Shown here piece by piece: positions 55,890 to 64,000 of a stretch of DNA of 64,000 bases. The position numbers were made by a program, and so were the translations under genes. Positions within the stretch are counted from its first letter, which is position 1, and each line of letters begins with the position of its first letter. Source of the stretch: Nocardioides bizhenqiangii (lineage in GTDB: Bacteria; Actinomycetota; Actinomycetes; Propionibacteriales; Nocardioidaceae); the NCBI RefSeq assembly GCF_034661235.1, contig NZ_CP141059.1, positions 1,612,001 to 1,676,000 of the forward strand. Reading direction: 5' to 3'. Below the pieces are notes generated by a model. It saw only the letters and a program-made list of their open reading frames with translations, was not told the DNA's origin and did not search any database.

Positions 55890-57761
55890 ATGCCCGTTCC
55901 CGCCCCGCCGCCCGGTCGCACCGACCCTGCGATCATCCGCAATTTCTGCATCATCGCCCACATCGACCACGGCAAGTCGACCCTCGCCGATCGGATGCTC
56001 CAGCTGACCGGTGTGGTCGGCGAGCGTGAGGCGCGGGCGCAGTACCTCGACCGGATGGACATCGAGCGCGAGCGTGGCATCACCATCAAGAGCCAGGCCG
56101 TCCGGATGCCGTGGACGGTCGACGAGGGGAACACGGAAGGCGCCGAGCCCGGCACCTACGTGCTGAACATGATCGACACCCCTGGCCACGTCGACTTCAC
56201 CTACGAGGTCTCGCGGTCGCTGCAAGCCTGCGAGGCGGCGATCCTGCTGGTCGACGCGGCCCAGGGCATCGAGGCGCAGACGCTGGCGAACCTCTACCTC
56301 GCCATGGGAGCGGACCTCCACATCATCCCGGTCCTCAACAAGATCGACCTCCCGAGCGCCAACGTGGACAAGTACGCCGCGGAGCTGGCCGGCCTGGTGG
56401 GGTGCGACGTGTCCGACGTGCTCCTCACCAGTGCCAAGACCGGCGTCGGGGTGGAGGCGCTCCTCAACGAGATCGTGAAGCAGACGCCTGCGCCGGTCGG
56501 TGACGCCGACAAGCCGGCCCGGGCGCTGATCTTCGACTCGGTCTACGACACCTACCGCGGCGTCGTGACCTACGTCCGCGTGATCGACGGCAAGCTCACC
56601 CACCGCGACCGGATCAAGATGATGTCGACCAACGCCGTGCACGAGATGCTCGAGGTCGGAGTGATCAGCCCCGAGCCGGTACGGACCGGGGAGATCGGGG
56701 TCGGCGAGGTCGGCTACCTGATCACCGGCGTGAAGGACGTCCGTCAGTCGCGGGTCGGCGACACCGTGACGTCGCAGCACCACGGCGCGACCGAGCCGCT
56801 CGGCGGCTACAAGCACCCCAACCCGATGGTGTACGCCGGCCTCTATCCCATCGACGGCGACGACTATCCCGTGCTGCGCGACGCGCTCGAGAAGCTGCAG
56901 CTCAACGATGCCGCGCTGGCCTACGAGCCCGAGACCTCCGGCGCGCTCGGCTTCGGCTTCCGGGTCGGGTTCCTGGGGCTCCTCCACATGGAGATCACCC
57001 GCGACCGGCTGGAGCGGGAGTTCAACCTCGACCTGATCTCGACCGCACCCAACGTGGTCTACGAGGTCGTCATGGAGGACGGCAAGACCTTCGAGGTCAC
57101 CAACCCGAGCGAGTACCCCGACGGCAAGATCGCCGAGGTCCGCGAGCCGGTGGTCAAGGCCACCATCCTCTCGCCGAGCGACTACATCGGCGCGATCATG
57201 GAGCTCTGCCAGACCAAGCGCGGCAACCTGCAGGGCATGGACTACCTGTCCGAGGACCGGGTCGAGATGCGCTACACCCTGCCGATGGGCGAGATCGTCT
57301 TCGACTTCTTCGACCAGCTCAAGAGCCGCACCAAGGGCTACGCCTCGCTCGACTACGAACGCTCGGGCGAGCAGTCCGCCGACCTGGTGAAGGTCGACAT
57401 CCTGCTGCAGGGCGAGCCGGTCGACGCGTTCAGCGCGATCGTCCACCGGGATGCGGCGTACTCCTACGGCGTGATGATGGCCGGGAAGCTCAAGGAGCTG
57501 ATCCCGCGGCAGCAGTTCGAGGTGCCGATCCAGGCCGCGATCGGCGCGCGGGTGATCGCCCGCGAGAACATTCGCGCGATCCGCAAGGACGTGCTCGCGA
57601 AGTGCTACGGCGGTGACATCACCCGCAAGCGCAAGCTGCTCGAGAAGCAGAAGGAAGGCAAGAAGCGGATGAAGATGGTCGGCCGGGTCGAGGTCCCGCA
57701 GGAGGCGTTCGTCGCCGCGCTGTCGACGTCGGGGCCGGCGGGCGACAAGCCGAAGAAGTGA
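55890..57761 (+). CDS. lepA: elongation factor 4 (LepA)
   Basis: 623 residues. It is a translational GTPase that back-translocates stalled ribosomes. The G domain shows [20 protein letters not shown] (~15-34), [16 protein letters not shown] (G2), [20 protein letters not shown] (G3) and [13 protein letters not shown] (G4, ~148). The LepA-specific C-terminal domain ends [20 protein letters not shown] and [22 protein letters not shown] 55890 fits the family length; the longer frame to 55839 lacks family residues. Confidence 0.98.
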   Translation: MPVPAPPPGRTDPAIIRNFCIIAHIDHGKSTLADRMLQLTGVVGEREARAQYLDRMDIERERGITIKSQAVRMPWTVDEGNTEGAEPGTYVLNMIDTPGHVDFTYEVSRSLQACEAAILLVDAAQGIEAQTLANLYLAMGADLHIIPVLNKIDLPSANVDKYAAELAGLVGCDVSDVLLTSAKTGVGVEALLNEIVKQTPAPVGDADKPARALIFDSVYDTYRGVVTYVRVIDGKLTHRDRIKMMSTNAVHEMLEVGVISPEPVRTGEIGVGEVGYLITGVKDVRQSRVGDTVTSQHHGATEPLGGYKHPNPMVYAGLYPIDGDDYPVLRDALEKLQLNDAALAYEPETSGALGFGFRVGFLGLLHMEITRDRLEREFNLDLISTAPNVVYEVVMEDGKTFEVTNPSEYPDGKIAEVREPVVKATILSPSDYIGAIMELCQTKRGNLQGMDYLSEDRVEMRYTLPMGEIVFDFFDQLKSRTKGYASLDYERSGEQSADLVKVDILLQGEPVDAFSAIVHRDAAYSYGVMMAGKLKELIPRQQFEVPIQAAIGARVIARENIRAIRKDVLAKCYGGDITRKRKLLEKQKEGKKRMKMVGRVEVPQEAFVAALSTSGPAGDKPKK

Positions 57762-57777
57762 CCCGGACGCCAGCGCC

Positions 57778-58719
57778 GTGGTGCTGACCATCCCGCCGGG
57801 ACTCGACAGCCAGCGTGCGCTCGGGTCGGACTGGGAGGCCTGGCTCGACCGGCTGCCGGCGCTGGCGGACTCCGTGGTGTCGGAGTGGGAGCTGACGCTC
57901 GACGGGGAGTCGATGCACGGGTTCTGCTCGCTGGTGCTGCCGGTGCGGACCCGGAGCGGGATCTCCGCCGTGCTCAAGCTGCACACGGACGCCGAGGCCG
58001 AGGAGTCCGACCACGAGCACCTCGTCCTCCAGCGGTGGCACGGCAGGGGAGCGGTCCGGCTGCTCCGCGCCGACCCGGGCCGGCGGGCGCTCCTGCTCGA
58101 GCGCCTCGACCAGGTCGACCTCACCGAGCACTGGGACGAGGAGGCGTGTGAGATCGTCGGCCGGCTCTACGGCCGGCTGCACGTGCCGCCGATGCCGCAG
58201 CTGCGGGAGCAGGCGTCGTACGTCGCACGGTGGACGGATGCGCTGCAACGCGACGCGCACGCCGTCCCCGTCCCGAGGCGACTCGTCGACCAGGCGGTCT
58301 CGCTCGCCCGTGACCTGTGTCAGGAGCCCGCGACTGCCGTGATCCACGGCGACCTCCACTACGAGAACGTGCTGGGAGGCGAGCGCGGCGGCGAGCAGGC
58401 CTGGCTGGTGATCGACCCGAAGCCGACCAACGGCGATCCCCACTACGAGATCGAGCCGATGCTGCGCAACCGCTTCGATGAGTACGGCAGCGCCGTCGCG
58501 GTCGGGTCGGTGCGCGAGGGCATCCGACGCCGGTTCCACACCCTCGTCGACACCGCGGGCTTCGACGAGGCGCGGGCGCGGGACTGGGTGGTCGTGCGCA
58601 GCATCCTCGACGCCCACTGGGCGCACGCCGACGCCGTCCGGGCCGGGCGACCGCTGTCGGCCGAGGAGCGGGAGTACGTGACACGCTGCATCACGGTCGC
58701 GAAGGCCGTGCAGGACTGA
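57778..58719 (+). CDS. aminoglycoside/hydroxyurea-type phosphotransferase
   Basis: 313 residues from GTG, 16 bp after lepA. It has a kinase-like fold of the APH(6)/Hur type: ISAVLKLHTDAEAEESDHEH (ATP-site Lys, ~67), the catalytic loop VIHGDLHYENVLGGERGG (~187-204) and metal-binding VIDPKPTNGDPHYEIEPML (~211). The conserved IDPK-GD pattern links it to streptomycin/hydroxyurea kinases. It may phosphorylate a small alcohol-containing compound; drug resistance is not implied. Confidence 0.88.
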   Translation: MVLTIPPGLDSQRALGSDWEAWLDRLPALADSVVSEWELTLDGESMHGFCSLVLPVRTRSGISAVLKLHTDAEAEESDHEHLVLQRWHGRGAVRLLRADPGRRALLLERLDQVDLTEHWDEEACEIVGRLYGRLHVPPMPQLREQASYVARWTDALQRDAHAVPVPRRLVDQAVSLARDLCQEPATAVIHGDLHYENVLGGERGGEQAWLVIDPKPTNGDPHYEIEPMLRNRFDEYGSAVAVGSVREGIRRRFHTLVDTAGFDEARARDWVVVRSILDAHWAHADAVRAGRPLSAEEREYVTRCITVAKAVQD

Positions 58720-58737
58720 CCTGGCAAGCCATACGGC

Positions 58738-58765
58738 TTGACGCATGCCGATATGGGCATATGAT
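58738..58765 (+). promoter_or_regulatory. promoter and operator of the ArsR/SRPBCC/DHFR operon
   Basis: The -35 TTGACG (58738-58743) and -10 TATGAT (58760-58765) are separated by 16 bp. Nearly all of the spacer is an imperfect 16-bp dyad, ATGCCGAT-ATGGGCAT (58745-58760, 7 of 8 pairs). The ATG at 58773 follows the -10 by 7 nt, implying a leaderless transcript. A repressor on the dyad would block polymerase binding. Confidence 0.75.
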
Positions 58766-58772
58766 AGCGGCC

Positions 58773-59114
58773 ATGGCACGAGCAGCGACGACGTCGGACG
58801 TCTTCAACGCGATCGCCGAGCCGCAGCGCCGGGAGATCCTGGTCCTGCTGCGGGCGGGTGAGCGGCCGGTGACCGAGCTGGCCCAGGAGCTGGGGATGAC
58901 CCAGCCGGGGGCGTCCAAGCACCTGCGCGTCCTCCGTGAGGTCGGGCTGGTGCGGGACCGCAGGGCCGGCAAGCAGCGGCTCTACGGCCTCGACGCCCGC
59001 GGGCTGCGACCCGTCCATGAGTGGACCGGCGGGTTCGAGCAGTTCTGGACCCAGAGCTTCGACCGGCTGGACGCATACGTGCAGGACCTCAAGCAGGCAA
59101 GGCAGGAGGAGTAG
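58773..59114 (+). CDS. ArsR family transcriptional regulator
   Basis: 113 residues from ATG 58773, chosen over the ATG at 58761 because the latter overlaps the -10 box. It is a winged helix: FNAIAEPQRREILVLLRAGE, LGMTQPGASKHLRVLREVGL (~40-60) and RRAGKQRLYGLDARGL (wing). No Cys metal-binding motif is present, so it is not a metal sensor of the classical type. It is followed by an SRPBCC gene and a DHFR-like gene, a common actinobacterial triad in which ArsR controls itself. Confidence 0.92.
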   Translation: MARAATTSDVFNAIAEPQRREILVLLRAGERPVTELAQELGMTQPGASKHLRVLREVGLVRDRRAGKQRLYGLDARGLRPVHEWTGGFEQFWTQSFDRLDAYVQDLKQARQEE

Positions 59115-59117
59115 CTG

Positions 59118-59624
59118 ATGAGCGCGACGGGACGAGGAGCGCCGGCGCAGTCTGCGACGGCAGACCGGGAGATCGTCATCTCCCGGGTGATCGACGCCCC
59201 ACGAGAGCTGGTGTTCGAGGCGTTCACCGAGGTCCGGCACCTGTCGCGGTGGTGGGGACCGGAAGGTTTCACGACGACCACGGGGGCGTTCGAGTTCCGC
59301 GTCGGTGGGGAGTGGCAGTTCGTGATGCACGGACCGGACGGGACGGACTACCAGGAGTGGATCTCCTGGACCGCCATCACGCCGTCGGAACGCATCGCGC
59401 TGCTCCACGGTGAGTCGCGCGACGACCCGAACGCCTTCGAGTCGGTCCTGACGTTCGAGGCAGACGGTGCCGCGACCAGGATCGAGATGCGCACGGTGTT
59501 CCCCACCAAGGAGCTGCGCGACGAGGCGGTCGAGAGGTACCACGCGATCGAGGGCGGCCAGCAGACCCTGAGCAACCTGGCGGCGTACGTCGCCGAGGTC
59601 CTTCGGAACGGAGCGGAGGACTGA
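59118..59624 (+). CDS. SRPBCC (AHSA1-like) domain protein
   Basis: 168 residues, starting 4 bp after the ArsR stop (GGAG overlapping the end of that gene). It has the START/Bet v1-like fold typical of Activator of Hsp90 ATPase 1 relatives: REIVISRVIDAPRELVFEAF (~17-36), RWWGPEGFTTTTGAFEFRVG (~46-65), a PDGTDYQEWISWTAITPSER stretch and a long C-terminal helix. Such proteins bind hydrophobic ligands. It is cotranscribed with ArsR and overlaps the DHFR-like gene by one base. Confidence 0.9.
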   Translation: MSATGRGAPAQSATADREIVISRVIDAPRELVFEAFTEVRHLSRWWGPEGFTTTTGAFEFRVGGEWQFVMHGPDGTDYQEWISWTAITPSERIALLHGESRDDPNAFESVLTFEADGAATRIEMRTVFPTKELRDEAVERYHAIEGGQQTLSNLAAYVAEVLRNGAED

Positions 59625-60247
59625 TGGCAGGGAAGGTGTTCTTCAGCGTGTCCATGTCGCTGGACGGGTTCATCGCGCCCGCGGCGCCCGAGGAGCTGAT
59701 GGGGAGGCAGTGGATGGAGCTGCAGCGGTGGGTCTTCCCGCAGCGCTTCTTCAGGGCCAACTTGAAGCTCGGCGAGGGCGGCGAGGAAGGGCGTGACAAC
59801 GACATCCTGCGGGAGACGTTCGAGCGCACCGGAGCGAGCGTGATGGGCAAGCGCATGTTCGATGCCGGCGCGCAGGCGTGGCCGGAGGAGGCGCCGTTCC
59901 ACACCCCGGTCTTCGTCGTGACGCACGAGAAGAGGGATCCCTGGGTGCGGCCGGGAGGGACGACCTTCCACTTCGTCAACGACGGCATCGAGCCCGCGCT
60001 CGCCCGGGCCCGCGAGGCGGCCGGCGACCGTGACGTCCGCATCGCGGGCGGCGGCGCGACGATCCTCGAATATGTGAACGCCGGCCTGGTCGACGAGTTC
60101 TCGATCGCTCTCTCGCCCGTGCTGTTCGGCACCGGGATCCGACTGTTCGAGGGCGTTGACGCGGGCCGGGTGGCCCTGGAGCCGGTCCGCGCGGAGCCGT
60201 CTCCGAGGGTGACGCACCTGGCCTACGCCGTCCGGGAGCACGGATAA
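59624..60247 (+). CDS. dihydrofolate reductase family protein (RibD C-terminal type)
   Basis: 207 residues. The ATG overlaps the preceding stop (TGATG). It has the DHFR/RibD-like Rossmann fold: VFFSVSMSLDGFIAPAAPEE (~5-24), GASVMGKRMFDAGAQAWPEE (~69-88), PVFVVTHEKRDPW and RIAGGGATILEYVNAGLVDE (~141). These are NADPH-dependent reductases of unknown substrate; classical DHFR activity is unlikely. It is the last gene of the ArsR operon. The next gene (MOSC) starts 39 bp later. Confidence 0.9.
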   Translation: MAGKVFFSVSMSLDGFIAPAAPEELMGRQWMELQRWVFPQRFFRANLKLGEGGEEGRDNDILRETFERTGASVMGKRMFDAGAQAWPEEAPFHTPVFVVTHEKRDPWVRPGGTTFHFVNDGIEPALARAREAAGDRDVRIAGGGATILEYVNAGLVDEFSIALSPVLFGTGIRLFEGVDAGRVALEPVRAEPSPRVTHLAYAVREHG

Positions 60248-60286
60248 TCACGCGACGCCGACGGCTCGGGCTGCGACGATCTACCC

Positions 60287-60928
60287 GTGCCCCGCCTCCT
60301 CTCCGTCAACGTCGGCCTCCCCAAGGAGGCCGACTGGGCAGGCATCGGGAGGACCTCCATCGACAAGCAGCCGGTGACCGGACAGGTCGCGGTCACGGAG
60401 CTCGGTGTCGCGGGCGACCAGGTCTCCGACACCGTCCACCACGGCGGAATCGACCAGGCCGTCTCCGCCTACGCGCGGGAGGACCTCGACTTCTGGGCCG
60501 CCGAGTTGGGGCGGGACATCCGCGCCGGTCAGTTCGGCGAGAACCTGACGACCGAGGGCGTCGACCTCACCCACGTCGCGGTCGGCACCCGGCTCCAGGT
60601 CGGCGAGGTGCTGCTCGAGATCGCCAGCGTCCGTACGCCGTGCAACGACTTCAAGAACTGGATGGGCCTCAGCGGGTTCGACAACACCGCCTGGGTCAAG
60701 CGGTTCGCGGCCGAGGGCCGTCCGGGGCCCTACCTCCGCGTCCTCGCGACGGGTTCGATTACCGCCGGCGACTCCGTCGAGATCGTCCACGAGCCCGACC
60801 ACGGCGTCACCGTCCGGGACATGTTCGTGGCCCTCTTCCTCGATCGCTCGCGGCTGCCGGACCTGTTGGCGATCGAGGATCTCGCCCCCGAGGTGCGGCG
60901 GAAGGTCGAGCAATATCTCTCCCGGTAG
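60287..60928 (+). CDS. MOSC domain-containing protein (YiiM-like)
   Basis: 213 residues from GTG. It has the MOSC beta-barrel of YiiM type: LLSVNVGLPKEADWAGIGRT (~3-22), GDQVSDTVHHGGIDQAVSAY (~43-62), GQFGENLTTEGVDLTHVAVG (~83) and the conserved Cys in RTPCNDFKNWMGLSGFDN (~118). YiiM proteins bind molybdenum cofactor and reduce N-hydroxylated compounds such as 6-hydroxylaminopurine. moeA lies 43 kb upstream. Confidence 0.9.
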   Translation: MPRLLSVNVGLPKEADWAGIGRTSIDKQPVTGQVAVTELGVAGDQVSDTVHHGGIDQAVSAYAREDLDFWAAELGRDIRAGQFGENLTTEGVDLTHVAVGTRLQVGEVLLEIASVRTPCNDFKNWMGLSGFDNTAWVKRFAAEGRPGPYLRVLATGSITAGDSVEIVHEPDHGVTVRDMFVALFLDRSRLPDLLAIEDLAPEVRRKVEQYLSR

Positions 60929-61010
60929 GGGGCGCGCTACCGACAGGGGCCGGAGTGATCTAGGTTACGTGTCATTCACCCGTCGGTCTCGGAAGCGCAT
61001 GAGGAGCGTC

Positions 61011-62834
61011 ATGCCCATCACCCACGACACGAGTTTCCTCGACCACATGCCGCAGAATGTGGCGATCCAGTTCATGGATCGGGTCGCGGCCTCTGGCAGC
61101 AGGGAGGCGTTCCGGTTCCCCGTCGGCGACGCCTGGGAGTCGGTCACGTGGACCCAGGCGGGGGATCGAGTACGACGCCTCGCCGCCGGTCTGCTCTCCC
61201 TCGGCCTCGAGTCCGAGCAGCGCGTCGGCATCGCGTCCTCGACGCGCTACGAGTGGATCCTCGCCGACCTCGCGATCATGTGCGCCGCGGGCGCGACCAC
61301 CACCGTCTATCCGTCGACCGGATCCGAGGACACCGCCTACATCGTGGGTGACTCCGAGTGCCGGTTCGTCTTCGCCGAGGACGGGACGCAGCTCGAGAAG
61401 CTCAAGGCGCACCAGGACGAGCTGCCCAACCTGGCGAAGGTGATCTCCTTCGACGACAGCGTCGCCGACGGCGACTGGGTGATCACCATGGATGCCCTCG
61501 CCGACCTCGGTGACGCCTACCTCGCCGAGCACCCCGACGCGATCGAGACGGTGAGCAAGGAGATCAGGCCCGACCACCTCGCGACCCTGATCTACACCTC
61601 CGGCACGACTGGGCGCCCCAAGGGCGTGCGCACCCTCCACAAGGCGTGGGTGTTCGAGGGCGAGGCGATCAAGGCCCAGAACATCCTCAGCGAGGACGAC
61701 CTGCAGTTCCTCTGGCTGCCGATGGCCCACTCCTTCGGCAAGGTGCTGCTCTCGACGCAGCTGGCCTGCGGCTTCGCGACCGCGATCGACGGGCGGGTCG
61801 ACAAGATCGTCGAGAACCTCGGGATCGTGAAGCCGACCTTCATGGGCGCGGCGCCGCGGATCTTCGAGAAGGCCCACGCCCGGATCGTCACCATGCAGGC
61901 GTCCGAGGGCGGCGCCAAGGAGAAGATCTTCAAGAAGGCGTTCGAGGTCGGCCTCAAGGTCGACGAGCTCAACCGCGCCGGCAAGCCCGTCCCGCTGCCG
62001 CTCAAGATCCAGCACCGGATCTTCGACAAGCTGGTCTTCAGCAAGGTGCGCGACCGCTTCGGCGGCCGGGTGCGGTTCTTCATCTCCGGCTCGGCAGCTC
62101 TCAACGCCGATATCGCCGCCTGGTTCCACGCCGCCGGCATCCTCATCCTCGAGGGCTACGGCATGACCGAGAACGCTGCCGGCGCCACGGTCAACCACCC
62201 CGACGAGTACAAGCTCGGCACCGTCGGTATGCCGTTCCCCGGCACCGAGGTCCGGATCGCCGACGACGGCGAGGTGCAGCTCAAGGGCCCGCACCTGATG
62301 GCCGGCTACCACAACCGCGACGAGGCGACCGCCGAGGCGATGACCGACGACGGCTGGCTCCGCACCGGCGACAAGGGCGAGCTCGACGACGACGGCTTCC
62401 TCCGCATCACGGGCCGGATCAAGGAGCTCTTCAAGACCTCGGGCGGCAAGTACATCGCGCCGCCCGCGATCGAGGCGAAGTTCAAGGCGATCTGCCCCTA
62501 CGTCAGCCAGTTCATGGTGTTCGGCGCCGAGCGCAACTTCGTCGTCGCCCTGGTCACCCTCGACCCCGACGCCATCGCCGGGTGGGCTGCCGAGAACGAC
62601 ATGGCCGGCCAGTCCTACACCGACATCGTCCGCTCCGAGAAGGTCAAGGCGATGATCGGCGACTACGTCGACGAGCTCAACTCCCAGCTGAACCGGTGGG
62701 AGACCATCAAGAAGTGGGAGCTCCTCGACCACGACCTGACCATCGAGTCCGGCGAGCTCACGCCGTCGCTCAAGGTGAAGCGGTCCGTCGTCGAGTCGAA
62801 CAACAAGGACCTGATCAACTCGTTCTACGGGTGA
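61011..62834 (+). CDS. long-chain fatty acid--CoA ligase (FadD15-type)
   Basis: 607 residues from ATG 61011, with GAGGAG 4-9 nt upstream; a GTG at 60969 is in frame but lacks a ribosome site. It has ANL motifs: TLIYTSGTTGRPKGVRTLHK (~193-212), ILEGYGMTENAAGATVN (~379-395), GWLRTGDKGELDDDGFLRIT (~447), and the C-terminal LTPSLKVKRSVVESNNKD. The length and GYGMTE context resemble the FadD15/AMP-forming long-chain group. It should activate fatty acids for degradation or lipid synthesis. Confidence 0.93.
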   Translation: MPITHDTSFLDHMPQNVAIQFMDRVAASGSREAFRFPVGDAWESVTWTQAGDRVRRLAAGLLSLGLESEQRVGIASSTRYEWILADLAIMCAAGATTTVYPSTGSEDTAYIVGDSECRFVFAEDGTQLEKLKAHQDELPNLAKVISFDDSVADGDWVITMDALADLGDAYLAEHPDAIETVSKEIRPDHLATLIYTSGTTGRPKGVRTLHKAWVFEGEAIKAQNILSEDDLQFLWLPMAHSFGKVLLSTQLACGFATAIDGRVDKIVENLGIVKPTFMGAAPRIFEKAHARIVTMQASEGGAKEKIFKKAFEVGLKVDELNRAGKPVPLPLKIQHRIFDKLVFSKVRDRFGGRVRFFISGSAALNADIAAWFHAAGILILEGYGMTENAAGATVNHPDEYKLGTVGMPFPGTEVRIADDGEVQLKGPHLMAGYHNRDEATAEAMTDDGWLRTGDKGELDDDGFLRITGRIKELFKTSGGKYIAPPAIEAKFKAICPYVSQFMVFGAERNFVVALVTLDPDAIAGWAAENDMAGQSYTDIVRSEKVKAMIGDYVDELNSQLNRWETIKKWELLDHDLTIESGELTPSLKVKRSVVESNNKDLINSFYG

Positions 62835-62886
62835 ATCATCGGCGGCTCACAGGAGCCGCACAGGATCGCTGTCTTTACTGATCGGC

Positions 62887-63786
62887 ATGACCACCGACCT
62901 GCACGACCATGGTGACGGAGCGCTCGAGCCCCACGACCTCGGGCTCCAGCACGACCTGAACGAGCTGTCCGAGCAGCGCGGCCGCGCATGGGGACGGCGC
63001 GGGCTGCTCGGCCTGATGGGCGGGATCGGCGTCGCCGCGGTCGCCGGGTGCGCCGACGACAGCGGTACGCCGAGCGGCTCGTCGAGCGCGAGCAGCAGTG
63101 CCGCCGTACCGCCGGCCGGTGGACCCATGGGCGACGACTCCGGCGTCGAAGTCGCCGACGGCGAGATCCCGGAGGAGACGGCCGGCCCCTACCCGGGCGA
63201 CGGCAGCAACGGGCCCAACGTGCTGAGGGAGTCGGGCATCGTGCGCAGCGACATCAGGGCCAGCTTCGGCACCGCCACCGGCGTCGCCGGGGGAGTGCCG
63301 ACCAAGGTGCGGTTGCGCATCTACGACCTGTCCGGGGACGACATCACCCCGCTCGCCGGCGCAGCGATCTACCTCTGGCACTGCGACCGCGAGGGCCGCT
63401 ACTCGATGTACTCCGAGGGGGTCACGGAGGAGAACTACCTCCGCGGCGTCCAGGAGGCCGACGACGACGGCTGGCTCGAGTTCACCACGATCTTCCCGGC
63501 CTGCTACGCGGGCCGCTGGCCCCACCTGCACTTCGAGGTGTACGAGAGCGTCGCCAAGGCCACCACCGCGGAGAACAAGCTCCGCACCTCCCAGCTCGCG
63601 CTCCCCAAGGACGTCTGCGACGAGGTCTACGACAACGTCGAGGGCTACGAGCAGAGCGTCACGAACCTGTCCCAGCTGACGCTCGAGAGCGACGGGATCT
63701 TCTCCGACGGCTATTCCCTGCAGCTCGCGAAGGTGACCGGCTCGGTCGACGAGGGCTTCACGGCGACGCTCAACGTGCCGGTCTGA
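62887..63786 (+). CDS. intradiol ring-cleavage dioxygenase-like lipoprotein
   Basis: 299 residues. A charged N-terminus and a Tat/lipobox signal (RRGLLGLMGGIGVAAVAGCA, Cys ~57) are followed by a Ser-rich linker and an intradiol dioxygenase domain. Its Fe(III) ligands can be assigned to Tyr in REGRYSMYS (~177) and to Tyr-His-His in CYAGRWPHLHFEVY (~203-216). EETAGPYPGDGSNGP is the family start. It resembles surface-anchored dioxygenase-like proteins of actinobacteria; catechol cleavage is possible but unproven. Confidence 0.88.
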   Translation: MTTDLHDHGDGALEPHDLGLQHDLNELSEQRGRAWGRRGLLGLMGGIGVAAVAGCADDSGTPSGSSSASSSAAVPPAGGPMGDDSGVEVADGEIPEETAGPYPGDGSNGPNVLRESGIVRSDIRASFGTATGVAGGVPTKVRLRIYDLSGDDITPLAGAAIYLWHCDREGRYSMYSEGVTEENYLRGVQEADDDGWLEFTTIFPACYAGRWPHLHFEVYESVAKATTAENKLRTSQLALPKDVCDEVYDNVEGYEQSVTNLSQLTLESDGIFSDGYSLQLAKVTGSVDEGFTATLNVPV

Positions 63787-63808
63787 ACCCGCCTGAGACA
63801 ATCGCCGG

Positions 63809-64000
63809 GTGCCGTCAGCATTGCCCGAGGGGGAGCCCGCGCCGCCCGACGGCTCACTCCCCGCCAGCGCACTGGCCGAGCTCGGCAGCCGGCCGCTCGG
63901 CTTCTACGTGCACGTGCCGTTCTGCACGGTGCGCTGCGGGTATTGCGACTTCAACACCTACACGGCCGAGGAGCTGGGCGGCGGTGTCAGCCGGCAGACG
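63809..64000 (+). CDS. hemW: radical SAM heme chaperone/coproporphyrinogen oxidase-like protein (5' part)
   Basis: The first 64 codons from GTG. FYVHVPFCTVRCGYCDFNTY (~34-53) contains the radical-SAM CX3CX2C cluster motif in the form typical of HemW. HemW inserts heme into respiratory proteins, and the gene normally follows lepA in actinobacteria. GACAAT (63797-63802), as TGAGACAAT, lies 6 nt before GTG, a candidate extended -10. The gene runs off the window. Confidence 0.93.
   Translation, partial: MPSALPEGEPAPPDGSLPASALAELGSRPLGFYVHVPFCTVRCGYCDFNTYTAEELGGGVSRQT

Noticed and set aside
55851..58124. Minus-strand frame of 757 codons antisense to lepA
   Set aside because: It has no recognisable domain and mirrors the lepA codons; LepA motifs G1-G4 are intact on the plus strand.
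57778..58719. Calling the second kinase-like gene an antibiotic resistance determinant
   Set aside because: The IDPK-GD motif places it in the aminoglycoside/hydroxyurea kinase-like group, but chromosomal core location next to lepA and lack of mobile elements do not support acquired resistance.
61011..62834. Reading the acyl-CoA ligase gene as starting at GTG 60969
   Set aside because: The upstream GTG adds 14 residues without family similarity, and GAGGAG lies at the right distance before ATG 61011.

Overview
The window looks like chromosomal core sequence from a high-GC actinobacterium. A Nocardioides-type organism (Nocardioidaceae) is my inference, not a database result. The basis is codon use with almost all third positions G or C, many GTG starts, a complete GlgE-TreS-Mak-GlgB alpha-glucan operon, F420-type and deazaflavin-type oxidoreductases, an arsenate reductase of the actinobacterial (mycothiol) type, and the actinobacterial gene orders nadD-rsfS-gpgP and leuS...comEA-comEC-holA-rpsT-lepA-hemW. 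No prophage, integrase, transposase, rRNA operon or CRISPR array is visible.

Layout. 1-6.4 kb: the 3' end of an M1 aminopeptidase, a small membrane protein, a PH-domain protein, a MarR regulator, a CnoX/YbbN-like thioredoxin-TPR protein, an EI24/CysZ-like membrane protein, a divergent LysR/EamA exporter pair and a NUDIX hydrolase. 6.4-22.4 kb: storage glucan metabolism. On the minus strand a tightly coupled operon runs glgE-treS-mak-glgB (maltosyltransferase, trehalose synthase, maltokinase, branching enzyme). After a ScyD-like secreted protein, a methyltransferase and moeA come convergent glgP (phosphorylase) and glgX (debranching enzyme). Synthesis and breakdown of branched alpha-glucan are thus encoded within 16 kb. 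22.5-28.6 kb: an enoyl-CoA hydratase, etfBA, a secreted lysyl-oxidase-like protein and proA. 28.6-32.5 kb: a TPR-LuxR regulator, a winged-helix methyltransferase, a CDP-alcohol phosphatidyltransferase and a VTT-like membrane protein, possibly a lipid-modification unit. 32.7-34.7 kb: a small membrane protein, nadD, rsfS, a gpgP-like phosphatase and tRNA-Ala(GGC). 34.7-43.5 kb: an acyltransferase, a deazaflavin-dependent reductase, an ars pair (ArsC and an ArsR-phosphatase fusion), a degenerate NarL-type regulator, a 4CL-type ligase, PhoX, a DksA-like zinc finger protein and a frameshifted F420-dependent oxidoreductase. 43.5-58.7 kb: leuS preceded by an apparent leucine leader peptide and attenuator, then degV, comEA, an antisense HPP-CBS gene, comEC, holA, rpsT, a kinase-like gene, phoD, lepA and a second kinase-like gene. 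58.7-64 kb: an ArsR/SRPBCC/DHFR-like operon with a clear operator-promoter, a MOSC protein, a long-chain acyl-CoA ligase, an intradiol dioxygenase-like lipoprotein and the start of hemW.

The most interesting signals lie between genes: a leaderless 8-codon leader peptide with three consecutive Leu codons in front of leuS; a perfect 32-bp inverted repeat between holA and rpsT; a perfect 70-bp direct repeat before glgP that has a diverged relative 15 kb away; a palindromic repeat that supplies the stop codon of the gpgP-like gene; and a recurrent TANNNT box 6-8 nt upstream of many start codons, which suggests widespread leaderless transcription. The glucan operon follows a known pathway. I found no plainly new multi-gene defence or biosynthetic system; the 28.6-32.5 kb lipid-like cluster is the best candidate for an uncharacterised one.
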